This document shows positions 26,751-37,259 of a DNA stretch of 64,000 nt, piece after piece. The stretch lies in the NCBI RefSeq assembly GCF_027579695.1, contig NC_083582.1:31998464-32062463 (forward strand). The letters are read 5' to 3'. The first letter of the stretch is position 1; each line of letters opens with the position of its first letter. Below the pieces are notes generated by a model. The model had not been told where the DNA came from. It saw nothing but the letters and a program-made list of their open reading frames with translations, and did not search any database. This stretch comes from Neoarius graeffei. Its lineage: Eukaryota; Chordata; Actinopteri; Siluriformes; Ariidae. A program made the translations under genes and the position numbers.

Positions 26751-28021
26751 CTTTGACTCTCACATGGCGAGCTTAAAGCTGATGTACAGCACCAGATGCT
26801 CCTCCCCCTCTGCCACCTGGGACAAAATGGCCCCCAGCCCATTGTCCAACGCATCAGTCCATAAAACAAAAGGGAGAGAAAAGTCAGGAGAACGCAACAG
26901 TGGGCCCCCACACAAAACCACCTTTACTTGAGCAAAAGCCCTTTCACGTGGGTCCATCCACTGGACCAGATCTGGTGCCCTCTTTTTAGTGAGGTTAGTC
27001 AGTGAGCTAACAACATCCGAAAAGTTAGGCACAAACCACCTATAATAACCAGCCAGCCCCAGGAACTGCCTCACCCCCTTTTCGGTCATAGGTCTCAGGC
27101 AGGCCGCAATCACTGCAAGTGAAGCCCAGATACCGTACTTCCACCTGCCCAATTGCACACTTTTTTCAGGTTTGCTGTGAGCCCAGCATGCCTCAATGAC
27201 CTCAGGACTGCCCTAAGATGCCATAAATGCTGCTCCCAATCATTACTATAAATGATTATATCATCTAAGTAGGCCGCCGCATACGTATTGTGGGGATGGA
27301 GAATTCGGGCCATGAGACGTTGAAATGTCGCTGGAGCCCCAAACAACCCAAAAGGAAGGGTGACAAATTGATGTAAGCCAAATGGACTGGAAAAGGTGGT
27401 TTTCTTGTGGGATAATGGAGTCAAGGGGATCTGCCAATATCCCTTTGTTAAATCCAGTGTTGAAACACTGGATTTAACAAAGGGATATTGGCAGCAAGCA
27501 ACACTTAACCGATAGAGCAGTTCATCAATGCAAGGCATTGGATATGCATCAAATTTAGACACTGCTTTGACTTTTCTATAGTCCACACAGAACCGGACCA
27601 ACCCATCGGTCTTTAGAACCAAGCCCACTGGGCTGCTCCAGTCGCTGTGCGGCTCCTCGATTACTCCAATCTTAAGTATAGCCTGGAGTTCGTCCTGAAT
27701 CACATTTTTCTTGTGTTCAGGGAGCCGATACGGGCAGCTGCGCACCACCACCACCCCTGGGGGAGTCTCAATGTGGTGTTCTATGAGGTCAGTCCGACCA
27801 GGGAGGGGCAAGAACTCCATCTGAGAATTCCTTCTGCAGCCTAATAACCTCACTCTTGGGGATGGTGAGAGGTGGTCTCCACAGGGACCGGGGTGAATTG
27901 GGCCACACTTTTTAAACTTACATCCAGTCCCAGCTCCGCCCTCTTCAGAACTACCATCACCAGAGCCACAGGAACCTCCTCTCTCCACGGTTTCAGGAGA
28001 TTGAGGTGGTAAATTTGACAT
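26751..28021 (-). pseudogene. RT and RNase H of gypsy element 1
   Basis: From 28021 downward: LPEHKKNVIQDELQAIL, IEEPHSDWSSPVGLVLKTDG, STLDLTKGYWQIPLTPL, LPFGLFGAPATFQRLM and the catalytic YLDDIIIYS. Then comes RNase H sequence (LVQWMDPRERAFAQVKVVL, FVLWTDALDNGLGAILSQ). RT and RNase H lie in different frames around 27110-27158. A 30-bp templated inverted duplication sits inside RT at 27432-27493. Confidence 0.88.
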
Positions 28022-28362
28022 GTGTCATCCCTATCTGGCTGTTTGACCTCATAGTCGACCTCCCTAATTTGCCATGTGACCTCAAAGGGCCTTTGCCACT
28101 TGGCAAGCAATTCTGAACTTGAGGTGGTCAGTAAAATGAGGACTTTATCTCCCAGTGCAAATTCCCTTAGCCATGCCCCTCTGTTGTACAGGCAAGCTTG
28201 GCATTCTTTGCTACAGCAAATTTTCCTGGGTTATGTGACTCAGTGCAAGGAGTTTTGTTCTCAGTTCAAGAATGTATTGAATTTCATTTTTGCTTTGAGA
28301 AGACCCCTCCAATTTTCTCTAATGATGTCTGAGACACCACAGGGCTTGCGCTCATATAGCAA

Positions 28363-29163
28363 TTAAAACAGGGAAAAGCAGGTGGAGGCTTGTGGGACCT
28401 CATGCACTGCAAACAGAAGGTCGAGCCACTTGTCCCAGTTTTTAGCATCCCCATGAATGAACTTACAAATCATGTCTTTAAGTGTTTGGTTAAATCGTTC
28501 GACCAGCCCGTCCATTTGTGGGTGATGAACACTAGTACGAATCAATTTAATCCCCAATAATTAGTACAATTCACACAGTGTGCATGACATAAAAGTAGTG
28601 CCTTGATCAGTCAGGATTTCTTTTGGAATCCTGACTCGGGAGATAACGTGGAGGAGTGCCTCCGCAAAACTACATGCTGAGATATTGCAAAGAGGCACTG
28701 CTTCTGGATATCACATTGCATAATCTACTGTGACTAACACAAAGCAATACCCACGTGCAGGTCAATCTAATGGCTGGATGAGATCCATGCCAATTCTTTT
28801 GAAGGGGATCTCTATCGATGGCAATGGGTGCAATGGCACTTTTGGTGTGGCTACTGGATTTACCAGCTGACATTCGCGACATGCTGCACACCACCTGCGG
28901 ACATCAGCGCGAATCCCTGGCCAATAGAAATGGGCCATGAGATGATTTAGTGTTTTATCCTGCCCCAAATACCCAGCCATAGGATTATGATGAGCCACAT
29001 GGAATAAAAGTTCCCTATGGCTTTTTGTGACCAACAACTGTGTCATCTTTTCCTTCTTTTGAATGTCCTGTGTCACTTGATATAGCCTTTCCTTAATAAT
29101 ACAAAAGTAAGGGAAGGAAGGCACAATGTTAAGCTGAAGGATATGGCCATCAATTACTTTCAC
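28363..29163 (-). pseudogene. Integrase of gypsy element 1
   Basis: From 29163 down: an HHCC zinc-binding region (FHVAHHNPMAGYLGQDKTL ... CAACRECQLVNP), then IGMDLIQPLD with the first catalytic Asp, EILTDQGTTF with the second, and LVERFNQTLKDMI with the Glu. Stops interrupt the core. It lies upstream of RT in the element. Region 28022-28362 holds the C-terminal extension and linker, also frame-broken. Confidence 0.85.
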
Positions 29164-29188
29164 TTGGTCAAAAGCATGTCTCAGAGAC

Positions 29189-29437
29189 TCAATTGGTTCC
29201 CAGGATCAGAGGATGGGTGACGCTTGGACTAACCGCCGCCTCCATACTATGCTTTTCCCTCTGGAAATGAATAGTGACTGGCATTAGTGGATATTTGTGT
29301 ATATCACCGTGCACATGCTTAACCTTCACCAAACGTGCATTTCCTAGTGCCACACACTGAATCAGGCTTTGATGCATGGAGGTCTGATTACAACCTGAAC
29401 CCACCAAAGCCTGATGTGTACCCCCTTGAATACTCAC
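29189..29437 (-). pseudogene. Aspartic protease of gypsy element 1, active-site Asp lost
   Basis: The frame matches the protease of gypsy element 2 but reads LVGSGCNQTS where the other reads LVDSGCNQTS. The catalytic Asp of the D-S-G triad is Gly here, a single-base change. It ends in LILGTN, a conserved retropepsin turn. Confidence 0.82.
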
Positions 29438-29458
29438 AACTATCCTGTTTGCTCCTGC

Positions 29459-30318
29459 TCAATCATGGTAAGCCTGTGGTGCATCGGAGATGCGAATCAG
29501 TAGCCCCGCCTCCTCAAGGGAGCGTTGATTCCCCACCTTCCCTCTGCACCTACAGGCCTGCCTGGGCATGGATGAGTTCACCTGTGGAGAGAGGGGGTTA
29601 ATGGCGGCACAGACACAGAAGGAGATGGGAGAACAGAAACATGAGGATAGACACGAGTGCGGGGAACGGGTTTCGGGGGAATTGGCCCCCATTCCCATGG
29701 GGCTGTGATAGGGGAAGGGGAGAAAGAGAAAGCGAGAGAGAGAGGAGAAGTTGTAACAGTGCCTGCTCCTGGAAATGCCATGAGATGGTCCTCGGCCAAC
29801 CGGACCGCCTCCTCCAGCGATGTCGTTCAGTGACACCAGATCCATGTTGACATCTTGCTCAGCAGCTGGGCGACAAACTGCTCCAGTGTCACTCACTCAA
29901 TGATGGACTCAATGTCGCACTCACCAGCCAGCAGCCACTGTCAGCAGGCATCATGGAGATGTCGTGCGAACGCAAACAGCTGACCCACTTCACCATATGC
30001 CTGCGAGCGGAAGCACTGGTGCTGCTCTTCTGAGCCACAGTCGACCCACTGTAGGGTGGCTCACTTCAGGTAGGGGTACTCCAGCATGTTGGTGGCTGGG
30101 AGCTGCCGAGTCACAAGCTGGGCTTCCCCTAACAGGAGCAACATTAGGCAAACTGCCCACTGAGAGGTTGGCCATGACCTCACCTCCGTGACATGCTCGA
30201 ACAGCTCAAGGAAGGCGTCAGGGTCGTCCTGCGGCCCCATCTTGACCAACTGGATAGGGACGCTGGCCGCAGGGATGACCGCTGGACCATCTGTGGACTG
30301 GATCCAGCTCCAGATCAC
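29459..30318 (-). pseudogene. gag of gypsy element 1
   Basis: The N-terminal part reads MGPQDDPDAFLELFEHVTEV and later LLGEAQLVTRQLPATNMLEY, a SCAN-like capsid segment. The C-terminal half (29459-29896) is frame-shifted and proline/serine-rich, with no clear zinc knuckle. The SCAN domain of vertebrate zinc-finger proteins is known to derive from the gag of Gmr1-like elements. Confidence 0.75.
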
Positions 30319-30466
30319 CTGCCGGTCTTCTGCTTGGGCTTCAAGCAGAGCCTGGAAGCGCTGCCCCTGGTCTACTGACAGTGCAACGAGGGCATGCTAT
30401 TGGTGCTGGAGGTCGTTGGCGAGCTCTCTGACTGGTTCAGACTCCATGGCCACATTTGTTCCTCAG

Positions 30467-30484
30467 TCCTGGGTTTTGGCACCA
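30467..30484 (-). promoter_or_regulatory. Primer-binding site of gypsy element 1 (tRNA-Phe)
   Basis: Minus-strand TGGTGCCAAAACCCAGGA begins one base inside the 5' LTR. It matches the complement of the vertebrate tRNA-Phe 3' end (TGGTGCCGAAACCCGGGA) at 16 of 18 positions, from memory of that tRNA. Confidence 0.75.
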
Positions 30485-30485
30485 G

Positions 30486-30775
30486 TGTAATAGTTCTCTA
30501 ACTTGTAGGAAACAGAGAAACTGGAACCAGGCTTCAGAACAGGTGTGTTCTTTTTATTTTTCACTTTTCAGTGACAACTAACACACAAACAAACACGCAT
30601 GTGGGGTGACACAGCTCTCTCTCTCATTCCTGGCTGTCTGAAAGACACACAGAGACACAGGCTAATAGACAGCCGGTAATTTGACACAGGTGAACCTCAT
30701 CATGTGTTTACCTGCTGGCTCAATCTGCCTCCTCGACGTTCACAGCCGACGCTCGATCACACCCCTGCTGCCATA
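30486..30775 (-). repeat. 5' LTR of gypsy element 1
   Basis: Pairs with 23428-23712; both contain CAGGCTTCAGAACAGGTG and CAGTGACAACTAACA. Several substitutions and small indels separate them, so the insertion is not recent. Confidence 0.88.
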
Positions 30776-30864
30776 CAGTCATATATAGCTGTCTGTAATA
30801 AGACCGTAGCCAAAAAGAGTTCCATTGTAACTTAGGGGAAAGATTAATCTAGTTAAAAGTTTAG

Positions 30865-31164
30865 TGTCATGAATCCCTGACGGGGTGGAGTACAGAAGCA
30901 CGGCAGGAACTGAAGTGCTTACAAACTTTCATTTTGTATATAATATAGCTTTTCAGCTTACTCTCTTACACACACACACACACACTCTGGTCGGGAGAAT
31001 GTCCATCTTCTCTGCTCTCCTGCTCCTTTTATGCTCCGTCCCTGCAACAAACACACACACCCATACACATTAATCGACAGCAGGTGTAATGATTTAGCCA
31101 CTTACCTTCCCCAACCCCGCCCTCCATTCACAAGCTGCTGTTTGGCCACACTCCTGCTGCCACA
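30865..31164 (-). repeat. 3' LTR of gypsy element 2
   Basis: TGTCATGAATCCCTGACGGG to GCTGCCACA, pairing with 35271-35582. A short CA run is expanded in this copy. On the minus strand the polypurine tract GGTTGGGGGTA lies just inside it. Confidence 0.88.
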
Positions 31165-32601
31165 TACCCCCAACCAGGGAGCCGTCCGGCCTGAAGCTGA
31201 CTCCTCCCCCCCATTGGGTGAGATACCAACGAGTGATCCATGCATTGGCATCCTTCAAGCGGTGGAGCCACTGGAGGACCGCATGGTCCGAACAGAGTGA
31301 AAGGGCGCCCCAGCAGGTAGTATCGGAGGGTGAGGACCGCCCACTTGATAGCCAGACACTCCTTCTCTATCGTGCTGAACTTACTTTCATGCATTGAGAG
31401 TTTATAGCTGATGTACAGCACAGGGCGCCTCTCACCCTCCACCTTCTGGGACAGAACGGCCCCCAGCCCTCTGTCCGATGCATCAGTCTGCAAAATAAAG
31501 AGGAGAGAGAAGTCAGGGGAGTGCAAAAGTGGCCCCCCACACAGTGCAGCTTTCACCTCAGAGAAAGCCTGTTGGCACTGCTCCGTCCACTGGACCGGGT
31601 CTGGAGCCCCCTTTTTAGTGAGGTCGGTTAATGGGCTGGTGACATCAGAATAATTAGGTATAAACCTACGATAATAGCCAGCCAGCCAGCCCCCGTGCAC
31701 CTCCTTTTTGGTCTTGGGCCTCAGGCAGGCCGCAATCGCTGCCGTCTTGTTAATTTGGGGACGCACCTGCCTATGACCCAAGTGGAACCCCAGATACCGT
31801 ACTTCCACCCGCCCAATTACACACTTTTTCGAGTTAGCTGTGAGGCCCACAAGCCTCAGCAACTTTAGAACGGCCCTCAGGTGTTCCAAGTGCCATGGCC
31901 AATCATGGCTGTAGATTATAATAATCATCTAGATATGCGGCCGCGTAGGCAGCGTGAGGGCGGAGGACCTTGTCCATAAGCCACTGGAATGTAGCAGGTG
32001 CCCCAAATAACCCAAAAGGGAGTGTGACAAATTAGTGTAATCCAAACGGTGTGGAAAAGGCTGTTTTCTCTCGGAATAGAGGAGTCAAGGGGATCTGCCA
32101 ATATCCCTTTGTTAGATCCAGTGTCGAATAAAAGTGAGCAGCACCTAACCGATCAAGCAACTCATCAATGCGAGGCATTGAGTATGCATCAAATTTAGAC
32201 ACCGCGTTGACCTTTCTATAGTCCACACAGAACCGAACCGACCTGTCTGTCTTGGGAACCAGGACCACTGGGCTGCTCCAGTCACTGTGGGACTCCTCGA
32301 TTATGCCTATTTCGAGCATGGCCTTGAGTTCGTCCCAAACCACCTTTTTCTTGTGTTCAGGCAAGCGGTAAGAGCGGCTACGCACTACCACCCCCGGGGG
32401 CGTTTTGATGTGGTGTTCTATGAGGTGGGTATGACCCAGAAGGGGTGAGAACACGTTGGAAAATTCCTTTTGCAACTTGGCCACCTCCGTGAGTTGGACC
32501 GGTGAGAAGTGGTCTCCACAAGGGCCGGAGTGGTTTGAGATGTCCTTTTTTACCTCCGGCCCCAGCTCCGCCTTCTCTGGGACTACCGACACCAAAGCCA
32601 C
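31128..32601 (-). pseudogene. RT and RNase H of gypsy element 2
   Basis: From 32601 down: FSNVFSPLLGHTHLIEHHI, LPEHKKKVVWDELKAMLEIG, SVRFCVDYRKVNAVSKFDAY and STLDLTKGYWQIPLTP. The frame breaks near 32030 and the catalytic YLDD motif is followed by one extra T that shifts the frame at about 31925. RNase H then reads LLFILQTDASDRGLGAVLSQ and FSTIEKECLAIKWAVLTLRY. Two lesions in an otherwise well-preserved gene. Confidence 0.88.
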
Positions 32602-32624
32602 AGGGACTCCCTCATTCCAGCATT

Positions 32625-32951
32625 TTAAAAGGTTGAGGTGGTAGATGCCCTATCCATTCGCCTCACCTCATAGTTGACGTCCCCAACTCGCCGTGTGACC
32701 TCGAAGGGCCCTTGCCACTTGGCGATTAATTTGGAGCTCGAAGTGGGCAATAATGCGAGCACTTTGTCTCCCGGTGTGAATTCTCTAAGGCGCATGCCCC
32801 TGTCATACAGCCGGCTTTGACGTTCTTGTGCCTGCCGCAAATTCTCCTGGGTTAAGTGCGTGAGGGTGTGGAGTTTTGCATGCAAGTCAAGAGTGTACTG
32901 AATTTCATTTTTTCTAGGCGAAGGTCCCTCCTCCCAATTTTCTTGTATCAC
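32625..32951 (-). pseudogene. Integrase C-terminal extension of gypsy element 2
   Basis: The frame reads LRQAQERQSRLYDRGMRLRE, FTPGDKVLALLPTSSSKLIA and KWQGPFEVTRRVGDVNYEV, a GPY/F-like module that follows the integrase core in gypsy elements. It is offset in frame from the core. Confidence 0.82.
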
Positions 32952-32952
32952 G

Positions 32953-33795
32953 TCAAAAATGCCACGCGCTTACGCCCATATAATAATTCAAATGGAGAAA
33001 ACCCCATGGAGGCTTGCAGGACCTCTCGTACTGCGAATAACAGGGGCTCGAGCCACTTATCCCAATTACAGTACGTGCATCTTCACTTACGAATTTCCGG
33101 ATTAGGTTTTTGAGGGTTTGGTTAAAACGCTCCACTAAGCCGTCCGTTCGTGGGTGATAGACACTGGTGCGGATAGACTTAATCCCTAGTAACCCATACA
33201 GTTCGCGCAGCATGTATGGCACAAATGAAGTGCCTTGGTCTGTCAGTATTTCTTTCAGTATCCCAACCCGGGAGATAATGCGGAAGTGCGCTTCAGCAAT
33301 ACTGCATGCTGAGATATTGCGGAGAGGCACTGCTTCCAGATATTGCGTTGCATAGTCCACCAGAACTAAAATAAAGCGATATCCTCGTGCCGACCAATCT
33401 AATGGCCCAATGAGATCCATCCCAATTCGCTCAAACAGGGTCTCGATTAGAGGTAGAGGGCGCAAAGGTGCTTTTGGAGTGGCCGCGGGATTTACTAATT
33501 GGCATTCACAGCATGCCGCACACAACCGACGGACATCCCCACGAATCCTTGGCCAATAGAACCAGGCCATTATTCGGGCTAGTGTTTTATCTTGCCCCAA
33601 GTGTCCAGCCATGGGATTAAAGTGAGCCGCATGGAATACGAGTTCCCTACAGCTCTTTGGGATTAATAATTGGGTTATTCGTTCACCAGTTTGAGTGTCC
33701 TGTGTCACTCGGCACAATCTATCTTTAATAATAGCAAAACAAGAGAAGGCCAGTGCCACGCTTGTCTGAAGAGTTTGACCATCGATTACTCTCAC
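32953..33795 (-). pseudogene. Integrase of gypsy element 2
   Basis: The 280-codon frame has HHCC (HAAHFNPMAGHLGQDKTL ... CAACCECQLVNP) and all three catalytic residues: Asp in IGMDLIGPLDWSA, Asp in EILTDQGTSFVPY and Glu in DGLVERFNQTLKNLI. A frameshift after FVSEDAR changes the last 25 residues. It lies upstream of RT, unlike in most Ty3/gypsy elements. Confidence 0.88.
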
Positions 33796-33999
33796 TTGGT
33801 CAAACGCATGCCGCAGAGTCTCGTCTCATGATTGTTCTAACGGGAAATCCTCAAGGGAATCCCTGAGAGAGGGAGGAGGAGCAGGTTGCTCCTCACTCTG
33901 ATGCGGTGCTGATGTAGACGGCTCTGTGACAGTTTCTCCAGTCAATGCCACACCAGGATCTTCCCATGACCTACTAGTGCAGGACACACTACGTGTTTA
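33796..33999 (-). other. Linker between protease and integrase of gypsy element 2
   Basis: About 200 bp of decayed coding sequence connecting the protease and integrase frames, with no recognisable motif. Confidence 0.5.
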
Positions 34000-34148
34000 A
34001 TATTCCATCAGCTTTTTAAACCCTGGCCAATCAGTACCCAAAATCAACGAGTGGGTGAGACGAGGATTAACCGCCACCTTTACTCTATGCATTTGGCCCT
34101 GGAATAGAATACAAACAGACACTAAGGGATAATTGTGAACATCCCCAT

Positions 34149-34202
<54 letters not shown>

Positions 34203-34391
34203 CACTTTCACTGCTTGTGCTCTCCCCAATGCCTCACCTTGCACCAGACGTTGGTGAATTGAGGTCTGATTACAACCAGAATCCACCAAAGCGTGATATG
34301 TATTCCCTTGAACACTTACCAGTATGCGATATGTTCCAGCCCAATCGGGGGCAGTCTCTGGCACATCGGGGATCCAGATCACGGCCTCCAC
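34000..34391 (-). pseudogene. Aspartic protease of gypsy element 2, split by a CA microsatellite
   Basis: The N-terminal part has the intact active site ALVDSGCNQTS (Asp codon at about 34281-34283). A CA repeat at about 34149-34199 lies inside the coding region. The downstream half (HGDVHNYPLVSVCILFQGQM, LILGTDWPGFKKL) is read in another frame, so the repeat expansion has shifted the frame. Confidence 0.85.
34149..34199 (+). repeat. (CA)n microsatellite
   Basis: About 25 CA units on the + strand, inside the gypsy protease gene. Confidence 0.95.
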
Positions 34392-34429
34392 CTCCCTTGT
34401 GGAGCCCTAATTCTGGAGATGCTCTGGCT

Positions 34430-35227
34430 CCCCACCGCGCCAGCATACCGGCCCAGGCTTTCCCTCTGCACCGGTGTTAAGGGCATCACTCACCCGAGGG
34501 GGGAAAGACAGACACGGAAGAGGGAGAAGGGAGGACACCACGGGTGCGATGGGTCAGCTGAGGAGGAGTTGGCCCCCGCCTCCGCAGTGGGGGAATGGGG
34601 TGAGATGGAGAGAGAGAGAGAGGGAAAGAAGAGAAACAAGGAGAGGTGCCTTTGCCTCATCCGCCTGTCATCGGAACCACTGCCAGATGGTCCTCCGCCA
34701 ACTCGATGGCTCGCTGGAGCGACACCGGGCGGTGGCACTGGACCCATTCTGCCATTCCTTCCGGAAGCCAAGAGATGAACTGTTCCAGCGCCACCAGGTC
34801 GATGGTCTGGTTGGCATCACAGTCTTCCACCCTCTGCCACAGCCTGCAGGCATCCCGGATTTGTTGGCCAAATGTGAATGGTTGGCCTACCTCCTCCAGT
34901 CAGGAGTGGGAGGAGGCGAGCTGGGCACTGCTCAATTGGCCACCCCCATGCTTGGGCCACTTGCTCGAAGAGAGCGATGAAGGCTTCGGGCTCATCATGC
35001 GGGCCCATCTTTGTGAGGGTGACATGAGGGGAGTCCCTGGTGGTAATGGTGGACACCCCTGCCGACACCAGCAGATGCCAGAATGCCTGACAATCTTCCC
35101 GCTGGACCAGCATCAAGGCTTCAAAGCATTGTTCCTGGCCCTTCCAGAGGGCAGTCAGCACATGATGCTGGTTCTGCTGGGCAGCAGCGAGGGCATGGAT
35201 GAGCTCCATAACTGGGGAGGACTCCAT
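34430..35227 (-). pseudogene. gag of gypsy element 2 with SCAN-like segment
   Basis: From 35227 down: MESSPVMELIHALAAAQQNQ, then MGPHDEPEAFIALFEQVAQA and WGWPIEQCPARLLPLLTG, a SCAN-like capsid helix region. The frame shifts after LLTG. The rest to about 34430 is traceable only in broken frames. Confidence 0.8.
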
Positions 35228-35251
35228 GGGGTGGTTCCCTTCTGTACTCGT

Positions 35252-35269
35252 TCCCAGGTTTCAGCACCA
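35252..35269 (-). promoter_or_regulatory. Primer-binding site of gypsy element 2 (tRNA-Phe)
   Basis: Minus-strand TGGTGCTGAAACCTGGGA lies one base inside the 5' LTR and matches the complement of tRNA-Phe at 16 of 18 positions. Confidence 0.75.
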
Positions 35270-35270
35270 C

Positions 35271-35582
35271 TGTCGTGAATCCCTGATGGGGGTGGAGTAC
35301 AGAAGCACAGCAGGTGGGAACTGAAGTTCTTACAAACTTTTATTTATTTTTTTGTGTGTATATACGTATCTTTTCAGCTTACTCTCTCTCATACACACAT
35401 GCATTCTGGTCGGGAGAGAGTCCCTCTTCTCTGCTCTCCCCCTCCTTTTATGCTCCATCCCCGCAACAAACATCCCCCCCATACACATTAATCGACAGCA
35501 GGTGTAATGACTTAGTCACTTACCTTTCCCGACCCCTCCCTCCATTCACAAACTGCTATTTGGCCACGCCCCCGCTGCCACA
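35271..35582 (-). repeat. 5' LTR of gypsy element 2
   Basis: TGTCGTGAATCCCTGATGGG to GCTGCCACA; pairs with 30865-31164 at roughly 90 percent by eye. Confidence 0.88.
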
Positions 35583-36039
35583 TTTAGGTAATGAAAAGGA
35601 AGCAATCCATGGACTGAAATCATGAGAAAAAACAAACACTGAGAAACAAATCTTTATAACATACACAACATTTATTCAAAAACTATGACAAAACTAAGAC
35701 ACAAACACTACCAAACACAAATACTATGAGATGAATGAACGGCTTGTGAAATCAAACCTCAGTATTAACCTGAGAATTGATTACTGTCTTTGACCCAATG
35801 AGACCCAATGCAGCAAAGTGGCAGTAGATTTAAATGGATTGAACAACCTATGCAGAAGCACTTATAAAGAAAACAACAGAAAGCACCTAGGTTATCAAAA
35901 TGATTCCATGGAAGTTTGTTACTTGTGCATTTGCTATGAAAGTTCTCATGCTGCTTTGAAGACGAGCTTGTGGTGGAAGCATTCGAAATTATTGGAGCAG
36001 CTGGAACATTTAAAGTATTCTTGAGGTTTTAGGCATCCA
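35583..36039. other. Unassigned AT-rich DNA
   Basis: No exon, RNA gene or known repeat seen apart from the TTTAG target duplication at its left edge. Confidence 0.4.
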
Positions 36040-36345
36040 ATGGGTCTTGTGCCTAAAGTTTCTTGAAAAATGAATCGTGGTGGTTGCAGATGGAAGCAGT
36101 GCATTTGCAGAATGGAGATTCATAGAACAGGTCAGCAAGGCTTTCATTAAATGAAGAACTCAAGGTTTCTTGAATGGTGAATCTTTGTATTGCAGCTGGA
36201 AGCAGTGCGTTTTTCAGAGTCGAGATTTGTATCGATGGAAAACAACAAAGAGCTCCAACTTTCTTGAATGGTCAAGCTTGTGTTGCAGCAATGGAGATTC
36301 ATATCAATGGAAAACAAGGAAAAACCTCAAATTTTGGCTTTGCAT
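36040..36345 (+). repeat. Degenerate tandem repeat, about 100-bp units
   Basis: Three diverged units start with TTTCTTGAA and contain GGTTGCAG or TTGTATTGCAG, then GGAGATTCATA. Short frames across it are not convincing genes. Confidence 0.65.
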
Positions 36346-36393
36346 GATGGTTTTGTTGTGAGCTAGTCATGCATATTTAATTGTGCAAAAAAG

Positions 36394-36791
36394 CTTTCAG
36401 GAATACAGGCGACAGTCAGATGCAAATGTGGCAGAGGATTTATTAAAACAAGCTGGTGAACAAATCCAAATCGTCAGGCAAAAACAGTGTCAAAAGCAGT
36501 CGAGAGTCAGGCGAGGCAAAGACAAGGCAAAAATCCAAAATAGCTGAAAAACTAGAACATCCATGTAAATAAATGGCTTGGTATGAACAGACACTAGGTA
36601 CTGAGGGTATATTTCACACTGTGTGTGTGTGTGTTAAGAGAGTCCTTATATGCTACAAGATAAAGAGGCAGTGATATGGAACAGGTGTGCTTGATGATCA
36701 GTATTCCAGAGACTGAGCGTGGTGCATGTCAGCCATGTTTGAAGGCCTCTAGGAAGTGGAGTCGTGAGTGTAAGCAGGTGCAGGCATGACA
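36394..36791 (-). repeat. 3' LTR of the chromovirus fragment
   Basis: On the minus strand it begins TGTCATGCCTGCACCTGC and ends near TATTCCTGAAAG, with AATAAATCC about 50 bases before the end as a polyadenylation signal. The other LTR is absent. Confidence 0.7.
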
Positions 36792-36869
36792 GAAACACCC
36801 CTCACCCCCACCCCCCAGGAGGAGCTCATTCTGGGAGCGATTCTTTTTCGTGGTCTACCACAGAGGAGA

Positions 36870-37060
36870 AGAGCTAGCTTGTCGGGTGATTGGCATGGAA
36901 GTTGTGACAGAGCAAGGGGTCTAAGATGTCTTTAGCTGGGACCCAACTGCATTCCTTGGGGCCGTAGCACTCCCATTCCACTAGGTATTTTAATGTACCC
37001 ACTTTGTGGCAAGAGTTGAGGATATTGCGGACTATGTAGGTTGGTTGCCCATCCAGGGTG
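36870..37060 (-). pseudogene. Chromodomain of the gypsy fragment
   Basis: The minus-strand translation reads LDGQPTYIVRNILNSCHKVG, then TLKYLVEWECYGPKECSWVP and AKDILDP, a chromodomain fused to the integrase C-terminus. Chromoviruses use it to target chromatin. Confidence 0.82.
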
Positions 37061-37259
37061 AGAGGTGCAGCAGGTGAAGTGGGGGGTGGATTAGTGGCTA
37101 GGGGACAAGGGATGGCAGGTTTCAGACATGATACGTGAAATGTTGGTGAGAGGCAGCTGTGTTGGGGAAGGTTGAGCTTGTAGGTTATGTCATTGACCCT
37201 TTGTGATATTTTGAAGGGACCGATGAACTTGGCACTGAGCTTCTTACAGGTTTGGAATC

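Larger units (their letters stand above)
23428..30775 (-). mobile_element. Gmr1-like Ty3/gypsy retrotransposon 1 (contains a Tc1 element)
   Basis: LTRs of about 290 bp lie at 23428-23712 (3' LTR) and 30486-30775 (5' LTR). CAGTT (23423-23427) and CAGTC (30776-30780) form a 5-bp target duplication with one change. A tRNA-Phe-type primer site adjoins the 5' LTR. Reading 5' to 3' on the minus strand, the order is gag, protease, integrase, reverse transcriptase, RNase H; integrase before RT is the Gmr1 arrangement. All genes carry stops or frameshifts. A Tc1 element at 24021-26750 splits the RNase H region. Confidence 0.87.
30865..35582 (-). mobile_element. Gmr1-like Ty3/gypsy retrotransposon 2
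   Basis: LTRs lie at 30865-31164 (3') and 35271-35582 (5'), with a perfect TTTAG duplication at 30860-30864 and 35583-35587. The minus-strand order is primer site, gag, protease, integrase, RT, RNase H, as in element 1. LTR sequences differ from element 1 but the pol proteins are clearly related. Only about 85 bp separate the two elements. It is full-length but frame-broken. Confidence 0.9.

Noticed and set aside
34217..35278. Plus-strand frames of up to 210 codons
   Set aside because: Antisense shadows of gypsy gag and protease, whose domains are recognisable on the minus strand.
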